A stretch of 64,000 nucleotides of DNA from Siphonodentalium dalli (Eukaryota; Mollusca; Scaphopoda; Gadilida; Siphonodentaliidae). The position numbers and the translations under genes were made by a program. Below the pieces are notes generated by a model that saw only the letters and a list, made by a program, of their open reading frames with translations, made no database searches and was not told the origin of the DNA. Within the stretch, counting starts at the first letter, position 1, and each line of letters begins with the position of its first letter. The stretch lies in NCBI GenBank assembly GCA_032622095.1, contig CP136061.1, forward strand, positions 116,074,754-116,138,753. Reading direction: 5' to 3'. Positions 32,933 to 45,492 of the stretch are shown here, piece by piece.

Positions 32933-33291
32933 TTTTTTTGGAGTTATGTCCCTGGGTCCACCCCTATTTGACCCAGTGACCCCATCTGAACAAATCGGAA
33001 CCCCAGTCATTCAAGAACCCTCCATACCAAATATAAGCTAAATAGGCCCAATAGTACTAGACAAGAAGTCGTTTTAAGAAATACTATGGAGGGAAAGAGT
33101 TATGGCCCTGGCTTCGCAACTATTTGACCCAGTGACCTCATTTGAACAAATCTGAATGAGAGTCACCTAGGGAACATCCACCCATTCGGTCTGATGGTTT
33201 CAGAGGAGAAGATGTTTAATGAATTGTTGACGGATGGACGGATGACGAGTGATGACTATAGCTCCACCGGAGACTTCGGCTCAGGTGAGCT
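32933..33291 (+). mobile_element. E2 element 3' part with hairpin tail, unit 3
   Basis: Two monomers 156 bp apart and tail; hairpin at 33260-33291 carries one mismatch (GGCTC instead of GTCTC). Confidence 0.7.
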
Positions 33292-33537
33292 AAAAACCTA
33301 TAAGTACAGGAAAAAACTTTGTAGATTGAGGATAAGCGCTCACTCTCTGCACTATGAAACTGGCAGACATACTCGTCCGAAAAAAAACTGACATTAATGA
33401 CAGAAAATGTAACATTTGTAACAGCATTGAAGATGAGGCCCACCTCATATTGTATTGTAAGAAGTATAGTTCACCAAGAACAGTTATTTGATAGATTCTA
33501 TTTTTTACCGGAAACGAGAAACTTCAGATAATTCTAA
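33292..33537 (+). pseudogene. LINE zinc-knuckle fragment, unit 3 (frameshifted)
   Basis: Same C-terminal LINE segment; an extra A in the run at about 33379-33387 shifts the frame before the Cys/His motif, and bases are missing after ACAGTTATTTG. It keeps the downstream coding sequence LPETRNFR-stop. Confidence 0.8.
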
Positions 33538-33714
33538 GTTGTAATGAGTATGATATATGCACAGTTGTAACACAGTTTCTAGATGCAATATTAAAGGACA
33601 GGGGTCAAATATAAGTTCTGAAAGTGGTAATATACACAAGCATGTATTTACTAAGTATGTTGTTCTCAGTTGTGCATTGTTCATTATCATTCCTACATAA
33701 TTATATTTTTCCAG

Positions 33715-33815
33715 GTGCTGCTGACATGATTCATTCATCAAATTGTATCGTTCCATTTGACCCATCACTACCATTAAACCAGATCATACCAACTTCATTA
33801 GCATCATCATATGAG
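33715..33815 (+). CDS. Candidate internal exon of unidentified cellular gene (unit 3)
   Basis: Same 101-bp exon with acceptor TTTTTCCAG and donor GTAAGA. The encoded peptide equals that of unit 2 (one synonymous C to T in TGTATCGTT). The downstream terminal exon is broken in this unit. Confidence 0.5.
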
Positions 33816-34415
33816 GTAAGACCATTTCCCCTCTCGCTTTCCTTTTAGAATATAGTGCAAATAATATTCATTCATTAATGCATTTCTATGCACCTGCTTT
33901 TTGCTATTCAATTATTGAATTTAATTTAGCCATTTCATTTCAATAACTATTTAACTGAAATCCAGTGCAAAAATATTCAATCATTAATTAATTTCTATGA
34001 ACCTGCTTTTTGCTATTTAATTATTTAAGTAGATTTAGCCATTTACATGTACTTCATATGTGACAAATATTAGATATCTTCTTCTGACCAATGTGACCAT
34101 ACCTTTATATATATAAGTCATATAATACTAATTATTGGTGCACACAATACTCTATTAGTACTTTTAGTAAGCTGCTAATACTTATCCTTTCCAACCTTTT
34201 ATAACAAATCTTTCACCCATCTATACTCATTCTTCACTGTCACTTGTGTTTGTTTCTCATTCTCATCTAATCAACTACCGGTATATATAGCTAATTATAA
34301 TGATTATTACTATGAGCTAATATTAAACAAATTCAAATTCCATAGCTCGGAGACCATTTTTAAACATTACCCTATTCTTCCAGCCATGTAAACAAAATCA
34401 CTGAACCGACTGCAG

Positions 34416-34460
34416 CCATTTGTACAGGCTCCGATACTCACCAGTATGACAAACTGCTGA
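34416..34460 (+). pseudogene. Terminal exon of cellular gene, unit 3 (nonsense by indel)
   Basis: After PFVQAPILTSMTNC a one-base loss (TGTTTGAAA to TGCTGAAA) creates TGA at 34458-34460, truncating 24 residues. Confidence 0.5.
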
Positions 34461-34876
34461 AACCGACTCGTATAAGGAGGCGCCCCATTCCTGAATTTTC
34501 AAAAAATCCCAATTACAAACTATCAATTTGAAGGGGAAAATTATTATCCTTTATAACCAATATGCTATAATACTATAACAACACCTGTTAGCCCGAACAA
34601 ATATGAGAGATATGTTCAAATTATGTAAGGTTCACCGGTTACCCATTGTGAGTACTTATTTGTAGATGATAATCATGGATCTTGACAATGAGCGCATAAC
34701 ATCCAAATACGTGTAGATTTGTTTCATTGTAATGATTGATACCTGTTCAGCTTAAGATTTTTATTGGTTTTGAAAAATAGAAACTCACTGCGTGCATGTT
34801 GATAATTTGACATCCAAAAAGTAACAGGTACATGTACACATTGTTCTTTCCCCCAAAGTCATTGATACCATTGAAT

Positions 34877-35392
34877 TAGATCATGCCATGAATCTCTACT
34901 CTGGCTAACGCCCGTAGAGATCATATTCCACCAGTACAAAACCTTGGAACTTTTTGAATTTTTGAACGGGAACCTTATAAAGTCGAAAAAATAACGCGGG
35001 GAATATATATCTCTGTTAATACCTGTTGCTTAATAGTTTATTCAACAGTAGGCGAAGGTCCCAGATCGAGATTAAAATATTTAAGGGACTTTGTGTGCGA
35101 TTTTGCTTTACACCGCTTACAATCATGGAGTTTCTCCAGGGTAATTAATTCAGTGTATTTAGCGATATCGTGTCACTAAAAAGCATGAAATGTTTAGCTG
35201 GCACTTTGAAGTAAATTATCGAGGAACAAATATAAACAAAGAAGTATATTCCCTGCCTTGTTTGTTCAATGTTATAACTTATAAAGTTCCCTGTCAGAAG
35301 GGGTCAGAACATCAAAAAGTTCCCATGTTTTGTACTAGTGGAATGTGATCTCTACGGGCATTACCCAGAGTAGAGATTCATGGCATGATCCA
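34877..35392 (+). mobile_element. Mutator-like MITE, unit 3 copy
   Basis: 516 bp with the same TIRs and CCATTGAAT flanks; forward interior. Part of the centre (AAAGTCACT-type bases after GCGATATCG) is deleted. Confidence 0.85.
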
Positions 35393-35399
35393 CCATTGA

Positions 35400-35977
35400 A
35401 TGTGAAAGTGGTCTATTAAATATGAATATCCCTGAAGCTATCCCCATGTAATAAATATATCACTCAAGATAATGTACTGATGCCCAAACTACAATTCCTC
35501 TGGATTTATTGTATTGTTCTTATCACAAAAATGATGCCCAACACTGACAAGTTGCAATAAATGACTATAAACTACCATAATGGTTAACTTTTCAGACAAA
35601 ATTTATTGAAACGCAAAAAAAATTATCCCTGAAAGTTCCAATAAAAAATATCGAAATCCCTGAATTTTAGACACATACCGGTACTGACATAGTACTATTA
35701 GTAGGCCTACCAGTATTCGAAGTTGACCAACATATTAATGTAAGCAACTTGTCAACAATAATATATTTATTTTTGACTATTGTCTATATCTCCATTTACA
35801 GTTTGACCACTGGATAAAACATCTATTGAACAGCACAGTTACAATTACAGACACACATACGTAGCACTGTAGGCCACTGTCAACAGACTTGTAAAAAACT
35901 GGCTCAGCCGGTAATCAGAATAAAAGTCCACAAAACATTCTCCATCTTGTGAATTAATCCTCATACATGTAGTGTCA
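35400..35977. other. 3' flank of HMGA-like copy 3
   Basis: AATAAA on the minus strand at 35766-35771; no other gene. Confidence 0.55.
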
Positions 35978-36214
35978 TTATTTAGCTTTCTTTGCCCCTT
36001 TCTTGACTGTAATGGTGCCCTTCGGTCTTCCCCTTGATCTCTTTGGTCCAGTGTATTCGGGCTTCTCTGTAAATGTTCGGACCTTTGGTCGACCTCTTCC
36101 TTTCTTTTCCTTGGGTTCATCATCACTTCCAGTTTCTTCAACTTCCTGCACCTTTTTCTCTGATTCTGGTAGCGTTGGTCTACCCCTTTTTCTTTGTGAT
36201 GTTTCTCCTGGCAT
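35978..36214 (-). CDS. HMGA-like three-AT-hook protein, copy 3 (78 aa)
   Basis: Clade with copies 4 and 5: TSQRKRGRPTLP (Lys to Thr after hook 1) and GRPKVRTFTEKP (Gly replaced by Val-Arg after hook 2). The second EKP of the hook 2-3 linker is deleted in frame. Private changes GTITVKK (Phe to Ile, Lys to Thr) follow hook 3. All three RGRP cores intact. Confidence 0.8.
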   Translation of the reverse strand: MPGETSQRKRGRPTLPESEKKVQEVEETGSDDEPKEKKGRGRPKVRTFTEKPEYTGPKRSRGRPKGTITVKKGAKKAK

Positions 36215-36273
36215 TTTTATTTGCGGTTAAGTTTTGATTATACGTAGAGATCTTTTACTGTGAAGCAAATAAT

Positions 36274-36337
36274 GTTCCCGCCTAAACGCTCAATCCGACA
36301 AAGGGCTTTGAGACAAAGGATTTTTACATTTTTTATA
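36274..36337 (-). promoter_or_regulatory. Altered E2F-like motif and TATA-like box, copy 3
   Basis: GTTCCCGC (36274-36281) instead of TTTCCCGC, shared with copy 5, weakening the E2F match; TATAAAAA retained at 36330-36337 (gene strand). Confidence 0.35.
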
Positions 36338-36409
36338 TTTCGGTTTCTATTATCGGCGGGTCTTAGAGGACGATGTGTAATAACATAGTCTAATACATTT
36401 GTATCGCCA

Positions 36410-36922
36410 TGGACAAGGCCTATAATATTATATTATGCATGTATATAATTTATTTATTTATTTATTACGTTTGCTTTCCTCTATAGCATGGTTTTAAGTC
36501 TTTATATTAAATTAGTAATTTTAAAAGGAAGATATAATTATAATATTCATGCAGAGTGGAAGAGACATGCACATGTAGGTGCGAAATTATTTGTCTATAA
36601 ATGAAGTATATGCATCGGAAGTACATGTATGTATAAGATGTATCATTCGCCGATAAATACGTGCCGACATCGATGTCATTGTTCCGATAAATTTGTGTTA
36701 AGTTTTCCGAGGTATGGTAAACATACACTCAGTCATATTGACATACAATTTATGTGGGTAATAATGTAGTTAACCAGCCTTGTGAATTAGACTAGGACAT
36801 AGGCAATACAAGCAGTCGCAAAATCAATTTCCCTAGGCAATACTATTTCCCAGGTAAAAAGGTTAATCGGGTTACTATAATTTCTGTGTGTCAATCAGAA
36901 ATACAACATCTTCAGCAAACAA
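36410..36922. other. AT-rich spacer, unit 3
   Basis: Empty site for the unit-2 GGTTACA MITE (GGCCTATAATATTATATT). No gene. Confidence 0.4.
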
Positions 36923-37156
36923 ATGACTTCCTTTCACTATTTTGTACATATATTGTCATACAATATCATCCATGACACTGGGGCATTAACTATAAGATGG
37001 TTGGTCCAGGTTGGGGAATTGCACATATATGTTGAGAAGACTAATGGTCTTGAAACAATGTTCCCCAATATAAGTAAGAATTTAGATGATAGCAGAAGTA
37101 CATGTAATTTGAGTGAATTAAATACAGTATTGTCAACAATTTCACACCTGGATTGA
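36923..37156 (+). CDS. Uncharacterised 77-codon ORF, unit 3
   Basis: Same ORF as 26059-26292, with Ser to Arg (DDSRSTC) and CNLSELN instead of CNSSELN. Confidence 0.25.
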   Translation: MTSFHYFVHILSYNIIHDTGALTIRWLVQVGELHIYVEKTNGLETMFPNISKNLDDSRSTCNLSELNTVLSTISHLD

Positions 37157-37588
37157 ATAATTATTATTGATTTGAAATGGCATTAGTGTTATAAAAAGCA
37201 ATATTTTTGCAAAATTTCCTGGGTAAAATAAGTTTTTGCCTTGGCCAATTTCTTCTACCTATGAACAAATATTGCCTATGCATCTTTTCCTCAATTCCTA
37301 GGGCTGGTTAACTTAGACTGAATAGTATATTGAAGTACTGGGCGACAGGAGCATAACGCCAGTTTATTCACTTAGCTTATAACATTAGTTATATACACGT
37401 TATGTCTTAGTGAGTGTAATAAGTGTTGCCAGGAAAGATATCCACACAGTTTATGGACAGACTGCCAAGTCCGTGCAAACAATTTTAAAATTCACAACCC
37501 GGTCGTATGCATGTTACATAATTATACTCTAGTATATAGATCATAGGGTTTCATATTTTTAGCGCGCTAACCGCAGTATGTCATTTAA

Positions 37589-37922
37589 AGGTAATCAATC
37601 CGATCAGACAGTCCCCATATCATCAAGTTACAAAAAACAAAACAAAAACAACAGCAGCACCGTATTATCACGATCTTTGGTCGTATTACCACTTGGTTAT
37701 AGAGTTTTCCATCTTCATCCGCAGTTTTGTCCGAGACCGTCCGTTTGACGTTTTTCTGGGCCACAAATAATTGCACATCTCGAGAAATAACAAACTTCAA
37801 ATATCGATATCTGATCACCCTAAGCTTTGATGGGTGGGTTCCTCGACTCGAATCAAATATTGTTTTTACCCCCGAAGCCAAAGAAATAGTAATTTAGGAG
37901 CGTTAATTCGGATATTGCATCT
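37589..37922. mobile_element. TTAA-type MITE T1, unit 3
   Basis: 334 bp, TTAA at 37585-37588 and 37923-37926; ends as in unit 2. Confidence 0.8.
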
Positions 37923-37926
37923 TTAA

Positions 37927-38499
37927 TATACAACTTATATATGCCAGTGTATATATGATATATATTATTTATTGACAATTTACAAACACTATATCAGCAG
38001 ATGCCATACATCAAATACAAGCAAGATAATTACATGAAATTAGAAACTTCTTAGACAAGTAATCGTTTTAAGCTTGCTCTTCAAAGAATTTTCCGGAAAC
38101 ATGTATATATGTTACCTGTTTCGCGACGTTTTGGTCGACCATCTGCACATTTAATTGAAATGATTATGCAAGAGCTATCATTTTTATTTAGATAATTTGA
38201 ATTGTGCATCTTCACTTAATATGTCACCCGATCAGGCCGATTGGCACATCATATGTTATATAAACATGCTTAATATTTCAACATCTGATAGTAAGCAGGT
38301 TACATATATATATATATATATACAAATATACATCTATATGACTTCGGTCATAGGTTAACTCGGACAAGTCACTCACCTCGAGTAATTAGCTTTCAATTGT
38401 TTGACGACACAATGTCCGGCCATATGCATGTTACATGCAACTCTATTCATATACATTCGTAAAAGATACAGCCATTAACAGTGCGTTACCGCGCGCTGC
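37927..38499. other. AT-rich spacer, unit 3
   Basis: Counterpart of 27065-27619, with a longer TA run at about 38304-38322. No gene. Confidence 0.4.
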
Positions 38500-38770
38500 G
38501 TCGTTGTACTTGAATATAATAGTGACGTTTTTATAGCGATTAGCCAATTACTATATGAAAGGTTTACAAAATTGTCTAAATTCATTCGAAGAATATTGCC
38601 TGAAATGGAGATTATGTATCAATCCAAATAAATCTAGAATAATAAAAATAACAAAAGGTGGCACTACATGCACTGACTCTTTATTCATCAATAATACAAA
38701 GATAGAATGTGCATAGGATTCTAATTATTTAGGGATTTAAATTTCATCTAAATGTGATTTTAAACAAGAG
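38500..38770 (+). pseudogene. LINE reverse transcriptase fragment, unit 3
   Basis: NPNKSRIIKITKGG and following residues present, but GCATCG has become GCATAG (stop), a change shared with units 4 and 5. Ends AAACAAGAG, then E2. Confidence 0.8.
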
Positions 38771-39430
38771 AGTCAATGACTGTGGGGTCGCTCATCAGAC
38801 TGCAAAGACTGACTGGGACTCTGGAGACCACAAACAGTCAGAACTTTTCATAATCGCTTTAAAAGAAGTAGATCTAAACAGACTAGAGAGGCTTCATATA
38901 TGTAGATCGGTGAATATCCACCTTGACATTACCAACTGTACACTACTGATCACCCCCTCCTCCAGCTCAACGAGTCCCCTCCCGACCGGGCTCCAGACTC
39001 CCAAGTCTTAGGTTGGAATTTCACAACCGACATCTCAAACTTTCTCAATTGTTGGAAATTTCCAATCTCACAAGCACCTTTTTATAAAACCATTTAGAAC
39101 TGTTTGAAGCCCAATTATCCATGGACCCAAAACATCATACATGTATGTCAGATTAATCAGTCAGGTAGTTCCAAGGTGGATGTTTTAATGAATTTGGTAT
39201 TTCAATGTTTTTATTAGACACAAATGTGTTAACTCCCCATAGCCCCGTCATTTCTTAACAGGTTCACCTCATGTTAACAAATCTGAATCTCAGTTACTAA
39301 AGGATCCTCCATACTATATGTAAGGTAAATATACCAACCTCTCTTGAGAAGACATTTTAAGAATTACTATAGAGACATAGTTATATCACTGGTCCCACCC
39401 TATTTAACCTGGTGACCCCATCTGAATAAA
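38771..39430 (+). mobile_element. E2-type element, first copy, unit 3 (3' truncated)
   Basis: 5' end AGTCAATGACTGTGGGG, unique region and about two monomers, ending abruptly at CCCATCTGAATAAA where LINE sequence resumes. Confidence 0.65.
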
Positions 39431-39560
39431 TAATGAGTAATCTAAGGTCCAAATATATAAAACAATGGGAACTACAAACCCTTCACTCTGAAAAACTTAG
39501 GACTTACATAACTATTAAAGATAATTTTGGTTATGAGAACTACCTATTTCATCAAACAAG
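39431..39560 (+). pseudogene. LINE middle fragment, unit 3
   Basis: MSNLRSKYIKQWELQTLHS then EKLRTYITIKDNFGYENYL, the LINE ORF segment that belongs between SIMS (30366) and the zinc-knuckle part (KTYKYRK). Cut at CATCAAACAAG by the second E2 copy. Confidence 0.85.
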
Positions 39561-41274
39561 AGTCAATGACTGTGGGTTCGCTCACCAGACTGCAAAGACT
39601 GGGACTCTGGAGACCACAACAGTCAGAACTTTTCATAATCACTTTAAAAGAAGTAGATCTAAACATGATATGTGGCTAGATAGGCTTCATGTATGTAGAT
39701 CGGTGAATATCTACCTTGAAATTACCAACTGTACACTACTGATCACCCCCTCCTCCAGTTCAACAAGTCCCCTCCCGACTGGGCTCCAGACTCCCAAGTC
39801 TTAGGTTGGAATTTCACAACCGACATCTCAAACTTTCTCAATTGTTGGAAATTTCCAATCTCACAAGCGCCTTTTTATAAAACCATTTAGACATGTTTGA
39901 AGCCAAATTATCCATGGACCCAAAACACCATACATGTATGTTAGATTAATCAGTCAACTAGTTCCAAGGTAGATGTTGTAATGAATTTTGTATTTTAATG
40001 ATTTTATTAGACACAAAAGTGTTAAGTCCCCATAGCCCCGTCATTTCTTAACAGGTTGACCTCATGTTAACAAATCTGAATCTCAGCCACTAAAGGATCC
40101 TCCATACTATATGTAAGCTAAATAGTCCAACCTCTCCTGAGAAAACATTTTAAGTATTACTATAGAGACATACAGTTATGTCCCTGGTCCACCATATTTA
40201 ACCTGGTGACCCCATCTGAATAAATTTGAATCGCAGACATCAATGAACCCTTCATATTAAATATCAGTAAAATAGACCTGATGGTCCTTGTGAAGGAAGC
40301 ATATTAAAAGGAAAACTGTCCTTCGCTTGGCCCCTATTTGACCAGGTGACCCCATTTAAAACAAGACAACCAGACCACAGTCGTAAGTTCACAAAATTCC
40401 TTTTGCACATCCCTCTTAGAATTAAATTTTACAACTGTTACAAGTACTTCAAGCTTTCGAACTTGGAAATTTCCAACCTGACATGCCCCCATAAAGTTAA
40501 AATGTGTGGCCATTTCGGTCCTACAGTTTAATCCAAAGTAGGAAAATATGGACTGTTACTGGTTGAAAAATCAAATGTAACACTATCAGGCATGAAATTT
40601 CTAACGGTTCAAACATTTTGATCAAAGTAGGGGGGTCAAAACCCCACCCTCTACAATTCCGCCCCATTGCCCCCCACTCAGGCAGCTTAGAAATCAAGAG
40701 GAATCTATACATTATTATACCAGTATCAAAAAGCACAGTTAGGGTGGCTGGTTGATAATTAAATCTCTTATCTCCACCCCTATTGGAACAAACGTGAATC
40801 CCCATCTATGAGATCCATTCATTTGGTAATTTCAGATGATAGATTTTAATAGTTGAACTGAACTGATTTTCCTCAAATTTCCTAAAATGACCCCTAATCT
40901 GAACAAATCTAAACCCCAGTCACCGAATGACCCTCCATACCAAACATAAGCTAAATAGGCCCGACGAAGAAATTGTTTTAAGAATTACTATGGAAGGAAA
41001 GAGTTATGGCCCTGACTTCTCACCTATTAGACCTGATGAATTCATTTGAACAAATCTGAATGTACGTCACCTAGGGGACATCCACACCAAAATATATATA
41101 CCCATTTGGTCTTTAATATGTATCTGGAGATGACAACAATTGATGGACGGATAGACATAATGACAGATGGATGTGAGAAAAATTTGACATAGACAGACAA
41201 ATTCAATATACCCCCCCCCTCAAGTTTTCTTTGCAAAATCAGGGTATGAGTTCAACTGGTTACTGGTGGTTAAG
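39561..41274 (+). mobile_element. E2-type element, second copy, unit 3
   Basis: Starts AGTCAATGACTGTGGG, with monomers, the non-monomer block with GGCCATTTCGGTCCTACAG (about 40508), further monomers, and the tail variant ATTGATGGACGGATAGAC without hairpin, plus a short C-run near 41211. Confidence 0.6.
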
Positions 41275-41746
41275 AAAATAATATTCGAACAGCCAGGCCT
41301 GAACATAGTGTCTGACATTTGCAGAATGAGGTCCCCAAAGGGTGAATTTAATGACGCAATCCTGCAATGTGGGCTAGCATCACCAAATTCACCCTCTGGA
41401 GACCTCATTCTGTTTAGGCTCAACTGCTATGGGAGACATAGCATCAGATCGAAGTTCTCCAGTTAAAGTTGGTGATGTGCACCCATTGGGCACCTCAATT
41501 TTGCATTTTATCTTCTACAGATAAGGGGATATAGAAACTAAACAGAAGGGAAAAACTAAGTAAAAATGTCAATTGAAGACCCTATATACTTCCCAGAAGA
41601 TGAGGCCTAAGCAGAATGAGGACCATGGCTAGTGTATTTGGCGATGCTATCCTGCTGTGCGGGGTAGCATAACTAAATTCACCCTCTGGGGACCTCATTC
41701 TGCAAATGTCAGACACACTAAATTCAGGTTTGAGAACAATAATTTG
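41275..41746. mobile_element. Foldback MITE F2, unit 3
   Basis: Same as 32041-32512; arms better matched at the right (CTCTGGGGACCTCATTCTGC). Confidence 0.6.
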
Positions 41747-41874
41747 TTTTGATTTGATGTTAATGACACACTGGCAGGAGTGCTAGCTGTTGCATTTGTT
41801 CACACCTGTCAGCCTGGTAACATCTCAATTGATGACTGTGTATTTATATTAACTCTCTCTCTCTCTGTCTGTAG

Positions 41875-41899
41875 CTAATACAATTGACTGAATCTGCTG
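41875..41899 (+). CDS. Candidate 25-nt microexon (gamma gene copy)
   Basis: Acceptor CTCTCTCTGTCTGTAG; same 25 nt as 32631; donor GTGTGA. Confidence 0.35.
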
Positions 41900-42060
41900 G
41901 TGTGAGAGATCCTGTGAGTTAGGACGTGAGATGGGTGTGGGATGCCGTTGGTTTGGGACAGGGTAGCGGTCTGGGTCATGTGGGGGGGGGGGGGTTGATG
42001 GAAAGGGAAAGTTTCCATGATTTCATTAAAGATTTTCATGAATTATTTTTTTTTTTTTAT

Positions 42061-42438
42061 CTTTTTTTTTTTTGGAGTTATGTCCCTGGGTCCACCCCTA
42101 TTTGACCCAGTGACCCCATTTGAACAAATCTGAACCCCAGTTATTCAAGAACCCTCCATATCATATATAAGCTAAATCGGCCCAATAGTTCTAGACAAGA
42201 CGTCGTTTTAAGAAATACTATGGAGGGAAAGAGTTATGGCCCTGGCTTCGCAACTATTTGACCCAGTGACCTCATTTGAACAAATCTGAATGAGAGTCAC
42301 CTAGGGAACATCCACACCAAACATGAACCCATTCGGTCTGATGGTTTCAGAGGAGAAGATGTTTAAAGAATTGTTGACGGATGGACGGACGACGAGCGAT
42401 GACAAAAGCTCCACCGGAGACTTCGTCTCAGGTGAGCT
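42061..42438 (+). mobile_element. E2 element 3' part with hairpin tail, unit 4
   Basis: Two monomers, tail TTGTTGACGGATGGACGG, hairpin 42407-42438 fully paired in the GAGAC/GTCTC stem. Confidence 0.75.
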
Positions 42439-42675
42439 AAAAACCTATAAGTACAGGAAAACACTTTGTAGATTGAGGATAAGCGCTCACTCTCTGCACA
42501 TTGGAACTGGCAGAGATACTCGTCCGAAAAAAACTGACATTAATGACAGAAAATGTAACATTTGTAACAGCATTGAAGATGAGGCCCACCTCATATTGTA
42601 TTGTAAGAAGTATAGTTCACCAAGAACAGTTATGTTTGATGCTCTAAATAGTATGATATATGCACAGTTGTAACT
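42439..42675 (+). pseudogene. LINE zinc-knuckle fragment, unit 4
   Basis: Open through RKCNICNSIEDEAHLILYC; same truncated ending (DALNSMIYAQL) as unit 2. Confidence 0.85.
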
Positions 42676-42817
42676 AAGTTTCTTGATGCAATATTAAAGG
42701 ACAGGGGTCAAATATAAGTTCTGAAAGTGGTAATATACACAAGCATGTATTTACTGATTATGTTGTTCTCAGTTGTGCATTGTTCATTATCATTCCTACA
42801 TAATTATATTTTTCCAG

Positions 42818-42918
42818 GTGCTGCTGACATGATTTATTCATCAAATTGCATCGTTCCATTTGACCCATCACTACCATTAAACCAGATCATACCAACTTCA
42901 TTAGCATCATCATACGAG
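42818..42918 (+). CDS. Candidate internal exon of unidentified cellular gene (unit 4)
   Basis: Same exon with His to Tyr (MIYSSN), but the donor is GCAAGA instead of GTAAGA and the intron that follows has gained about 3 kb of insertions. Splicing may be impaired. Confidence 0.45.
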
Positions 42919-42989
42919 GCAAGACCATTTCCCCTCTCGCTTTCCTTTTAATGAATATTGAACTGAAATTTAGTGCAAAATAATATTCA

Positions 42990-44665
42990 TTACTTGCGCC
43001 AGTCCATGCTGGACGCAAGTACTGTTTTCGGCTAGGATGTCTGTTTATCCTTCCTTCCGTGAATATGTTACGTCATACCGGAAGTACATACTGTAAAAAA
43101 TGAACACGCGCCAATATGAAATGTTTGCATCAATTGTAATTTAAATCCACATATATACTTAATTTGCATTGTTATCCGGTTTTATTTTGGTAATAAATCG
43201 TTCATAAATGAACAATATTTAATTATTTTTTCTGGAAACCGATCAAGACGTCACGACGCACATCAGGACGTCACTAGTCTTGATTGACAGCCGTCTTGTT
43301 CCAAAGTGTATGCTTGGAGTCAGGTAAGCCCTGGTTAGACGTCACAGGCTACATGGGCGCGCAAAACACCAGACATGATTGCGTCGATGTCCAGACAGAT
43401 GAGATTCGTATTACACGGACAGGCTAAACCATTCCATCTGCCAACAACTTCGTGTTTTATTATTTTAAATATATATATACTGCATGTAAAACAAACGTGG
43501 GCAACAGTACATGCCCATTAGATGCCTATTTTATGTAACTTGAAACTCGAGGAAATGAGTTGAGATCAAGTCTAAAAGATGCGTGCGGAATCGTTTTTTT
43601 CGCAGTGACTGTGAGGTGCGAACATATTTCTGGAAAGTTCAAAACAATTTCGAAAGATCCTGGTGCATATAAATCATGTCCGGCCAAACAGTCGAGCGCG
43701 TGGTTCAATTGAAAAACAATTACACTGAAAATGTGAATGTGGAAACATGGATTATTAAAATGCCTTATTAATTAACTGGGAAAACAAGCTTTCTCATTCT
43801 CAACGCAATAGACATTTTGATATGTTCCCGAAGTATGTAGATCAGTCGCTAAGGGCATGTTCACATTGACACATTGTTAATCAAAGACTAACCAATGATC
43901 GCGTTTCTTTTATTTAAAGGTACTCAATCCGATAAAACTCTTCTCAATTACTATTTCAATGGCTTCGGGGGTCAAACATATTTGATTCTAGTCGAGGAAG
44001 CCACCCATCAAAGCTCAGATTGATTAGATATCGATTTTATATTCTCGATACTAAGTTCCATTGAACAAAATGTTGCTATACAACACATTTTGGGCAATTA
44101 TATACGATAGTTCACAGTCGTTAGCATTATTTTTGGATAATTAATCGATTCTGATAACTAAAGTGACCTTTGATATAATTTTGTTGTTGTTGGAATCTGT
44201 TGAGATGGGGACCCTCTGATCGGATTGAGTACCTTTAATTGTGTCGGTATTTTGTAATTTACTTTGATGGTTTTTGCCACTGGCATACACACTTGATATC
44301 ATTCTAGTCAAACTAGTAAGTTAACCCAATTGGTATATAATATAGCATCATCGGCAACCAATCGTCTTCACACCCTTCATATGAACGATGTCTATATTGT
44401 TATATTAATATGTCAAACAACTCGTACGTATTGCTAAGACTATCATTAGTGTAATAGATCAACTTGAGATAACAGAGATATTCTGTCCGTACACACAACT
44501 ATTTCAGCGATGGATGAACAGAGATTTGATATCTAAATTTTTGTTATCGATCTCTCAAACGAGGGGCCAGCACCCGTGGTTCAAACTGTTGTTGGCAAGA
44601 CACCACACAACATGCCAAATGTGTGATGGGCGCAAGTATAGGCAGCTCCAGTGAGTGCATTCTAG
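42990..44665 (+). mobile_element. Candidate non-autonomous Helitron, unit 4
   Basis: Empty site in unit 3 (AATATTCATTCATTAATGC, about 33867) is split exactly between A and T, with no target duplication. The 3' terminus is CTAG (CTRR type), preceded by a 6-bp hairpin GCA-G-CTC-CAGT-GAGTGC. The 5' end is TTACTTGCGCC rather than the canonical TC and forms its own hairpin, ACTTGCG...CGCAAGT (42992-43020). No RepHel coding. It carries the T2 MITE at 43918. A left-truncated copy is at 55000-56748. Confidence 0.6.
43918..44234. mobile_element. TTAA-type MITE T2, unit 4
   Basis: Ends AGGTACTCAATCCGATAAAAC / AGGTACTCAATCCGATCAGAG between TTAA sites. About 70 bp are deleted in the middle relative to 55639-56024. 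Confidence 0.75.
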
Positions 44666-44936
44666 TTCATTAATGCATTTCTATGCACCTGCTTTTTGCG
44701 GTGTCAGACCGATTTTCCGAAGACCTATTACTACGAAGGCCCACAACTCCGAAGACCCGATGGCCCATAACTCCGAAGATTCGATTCTCCGAAAGACCAT
44801 AACTCCGAAGGGCCGATTGTCCGAAGACCTATAACTCCGAAGGGCCGATTCTCCGAAGATCTATAACTCCGAAGGCCCGATTCTCCGAAGATTTTGTTTT
44901 ATCGGGGTATTATCGTTTACTAAATAGTGTACAGTC

Positions 44937-45130
44937 TAGTGGCGAAGCCAAGGGGTCCCTAAATTCCTACTGCCCCTATTAAACCTCTACTTGCTATTTC
45001 AGACAATATGGGCCCCTACCAAAACATGTCCAATGTCATGTAAACGCCCGGAAATCGTTCATGGGGCATCAAAATATTCAAAATTGTCCTACCCCCCCCC
45101 CCCCTAAATGGGAATCCTGGCCCGCCACTG
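44937..45130. mobile_element. hAT-like segment inside the foldback element (left)
   Basis: TAGTGGCGAAGCC at left and GGCCCGCCACTG at right, similar to hAT ends (CAGTGGCGG). No clean 8-bp duplication, so it may be part of the foldback core. Confidence 0.4.
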
Positions 45131-45492
45131 ACTATACACCATATACTATAACGTTACGTTGGCCCATGAGATTTCAGAGTAAAATGTACAGGGGTGAACG
45201 GGGAAGAACTTGTCCTTTTTCATATATAAAATGAAATTGATTGCATCAAATCACACCAATGCAGTCGGATGTGCACAGTTTAATCATATTAATTGTATTA
45301 AGACGTACATCGTGGCAAAATAATTGTATTTCTTACGTAAATTTAAGCATTCTGTCAGCATCCCGAGATCAAACAGAACGCATTTCTTTGAAGTATTTTC
45401 AGTCGCCAGAAAAAGGGCGAGTTCTGCCCCTTTGCATGTTGGGCTACTCTGACATTCTTACAGCATTTCGTTGTAATATACCCGGTGCACAC

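Larger units (their letters stand above)
32851..42035. repeat. Segmental duplication unit 3
   Basis: Shortest unit, with two E2-type elements separated by a LINE middle fragment. It carries the inverted-repeat MITE F2 and a microexon at its right end, and lacks the Helitron-like and foldback insertions of unit 4. Confidence 0.85.
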
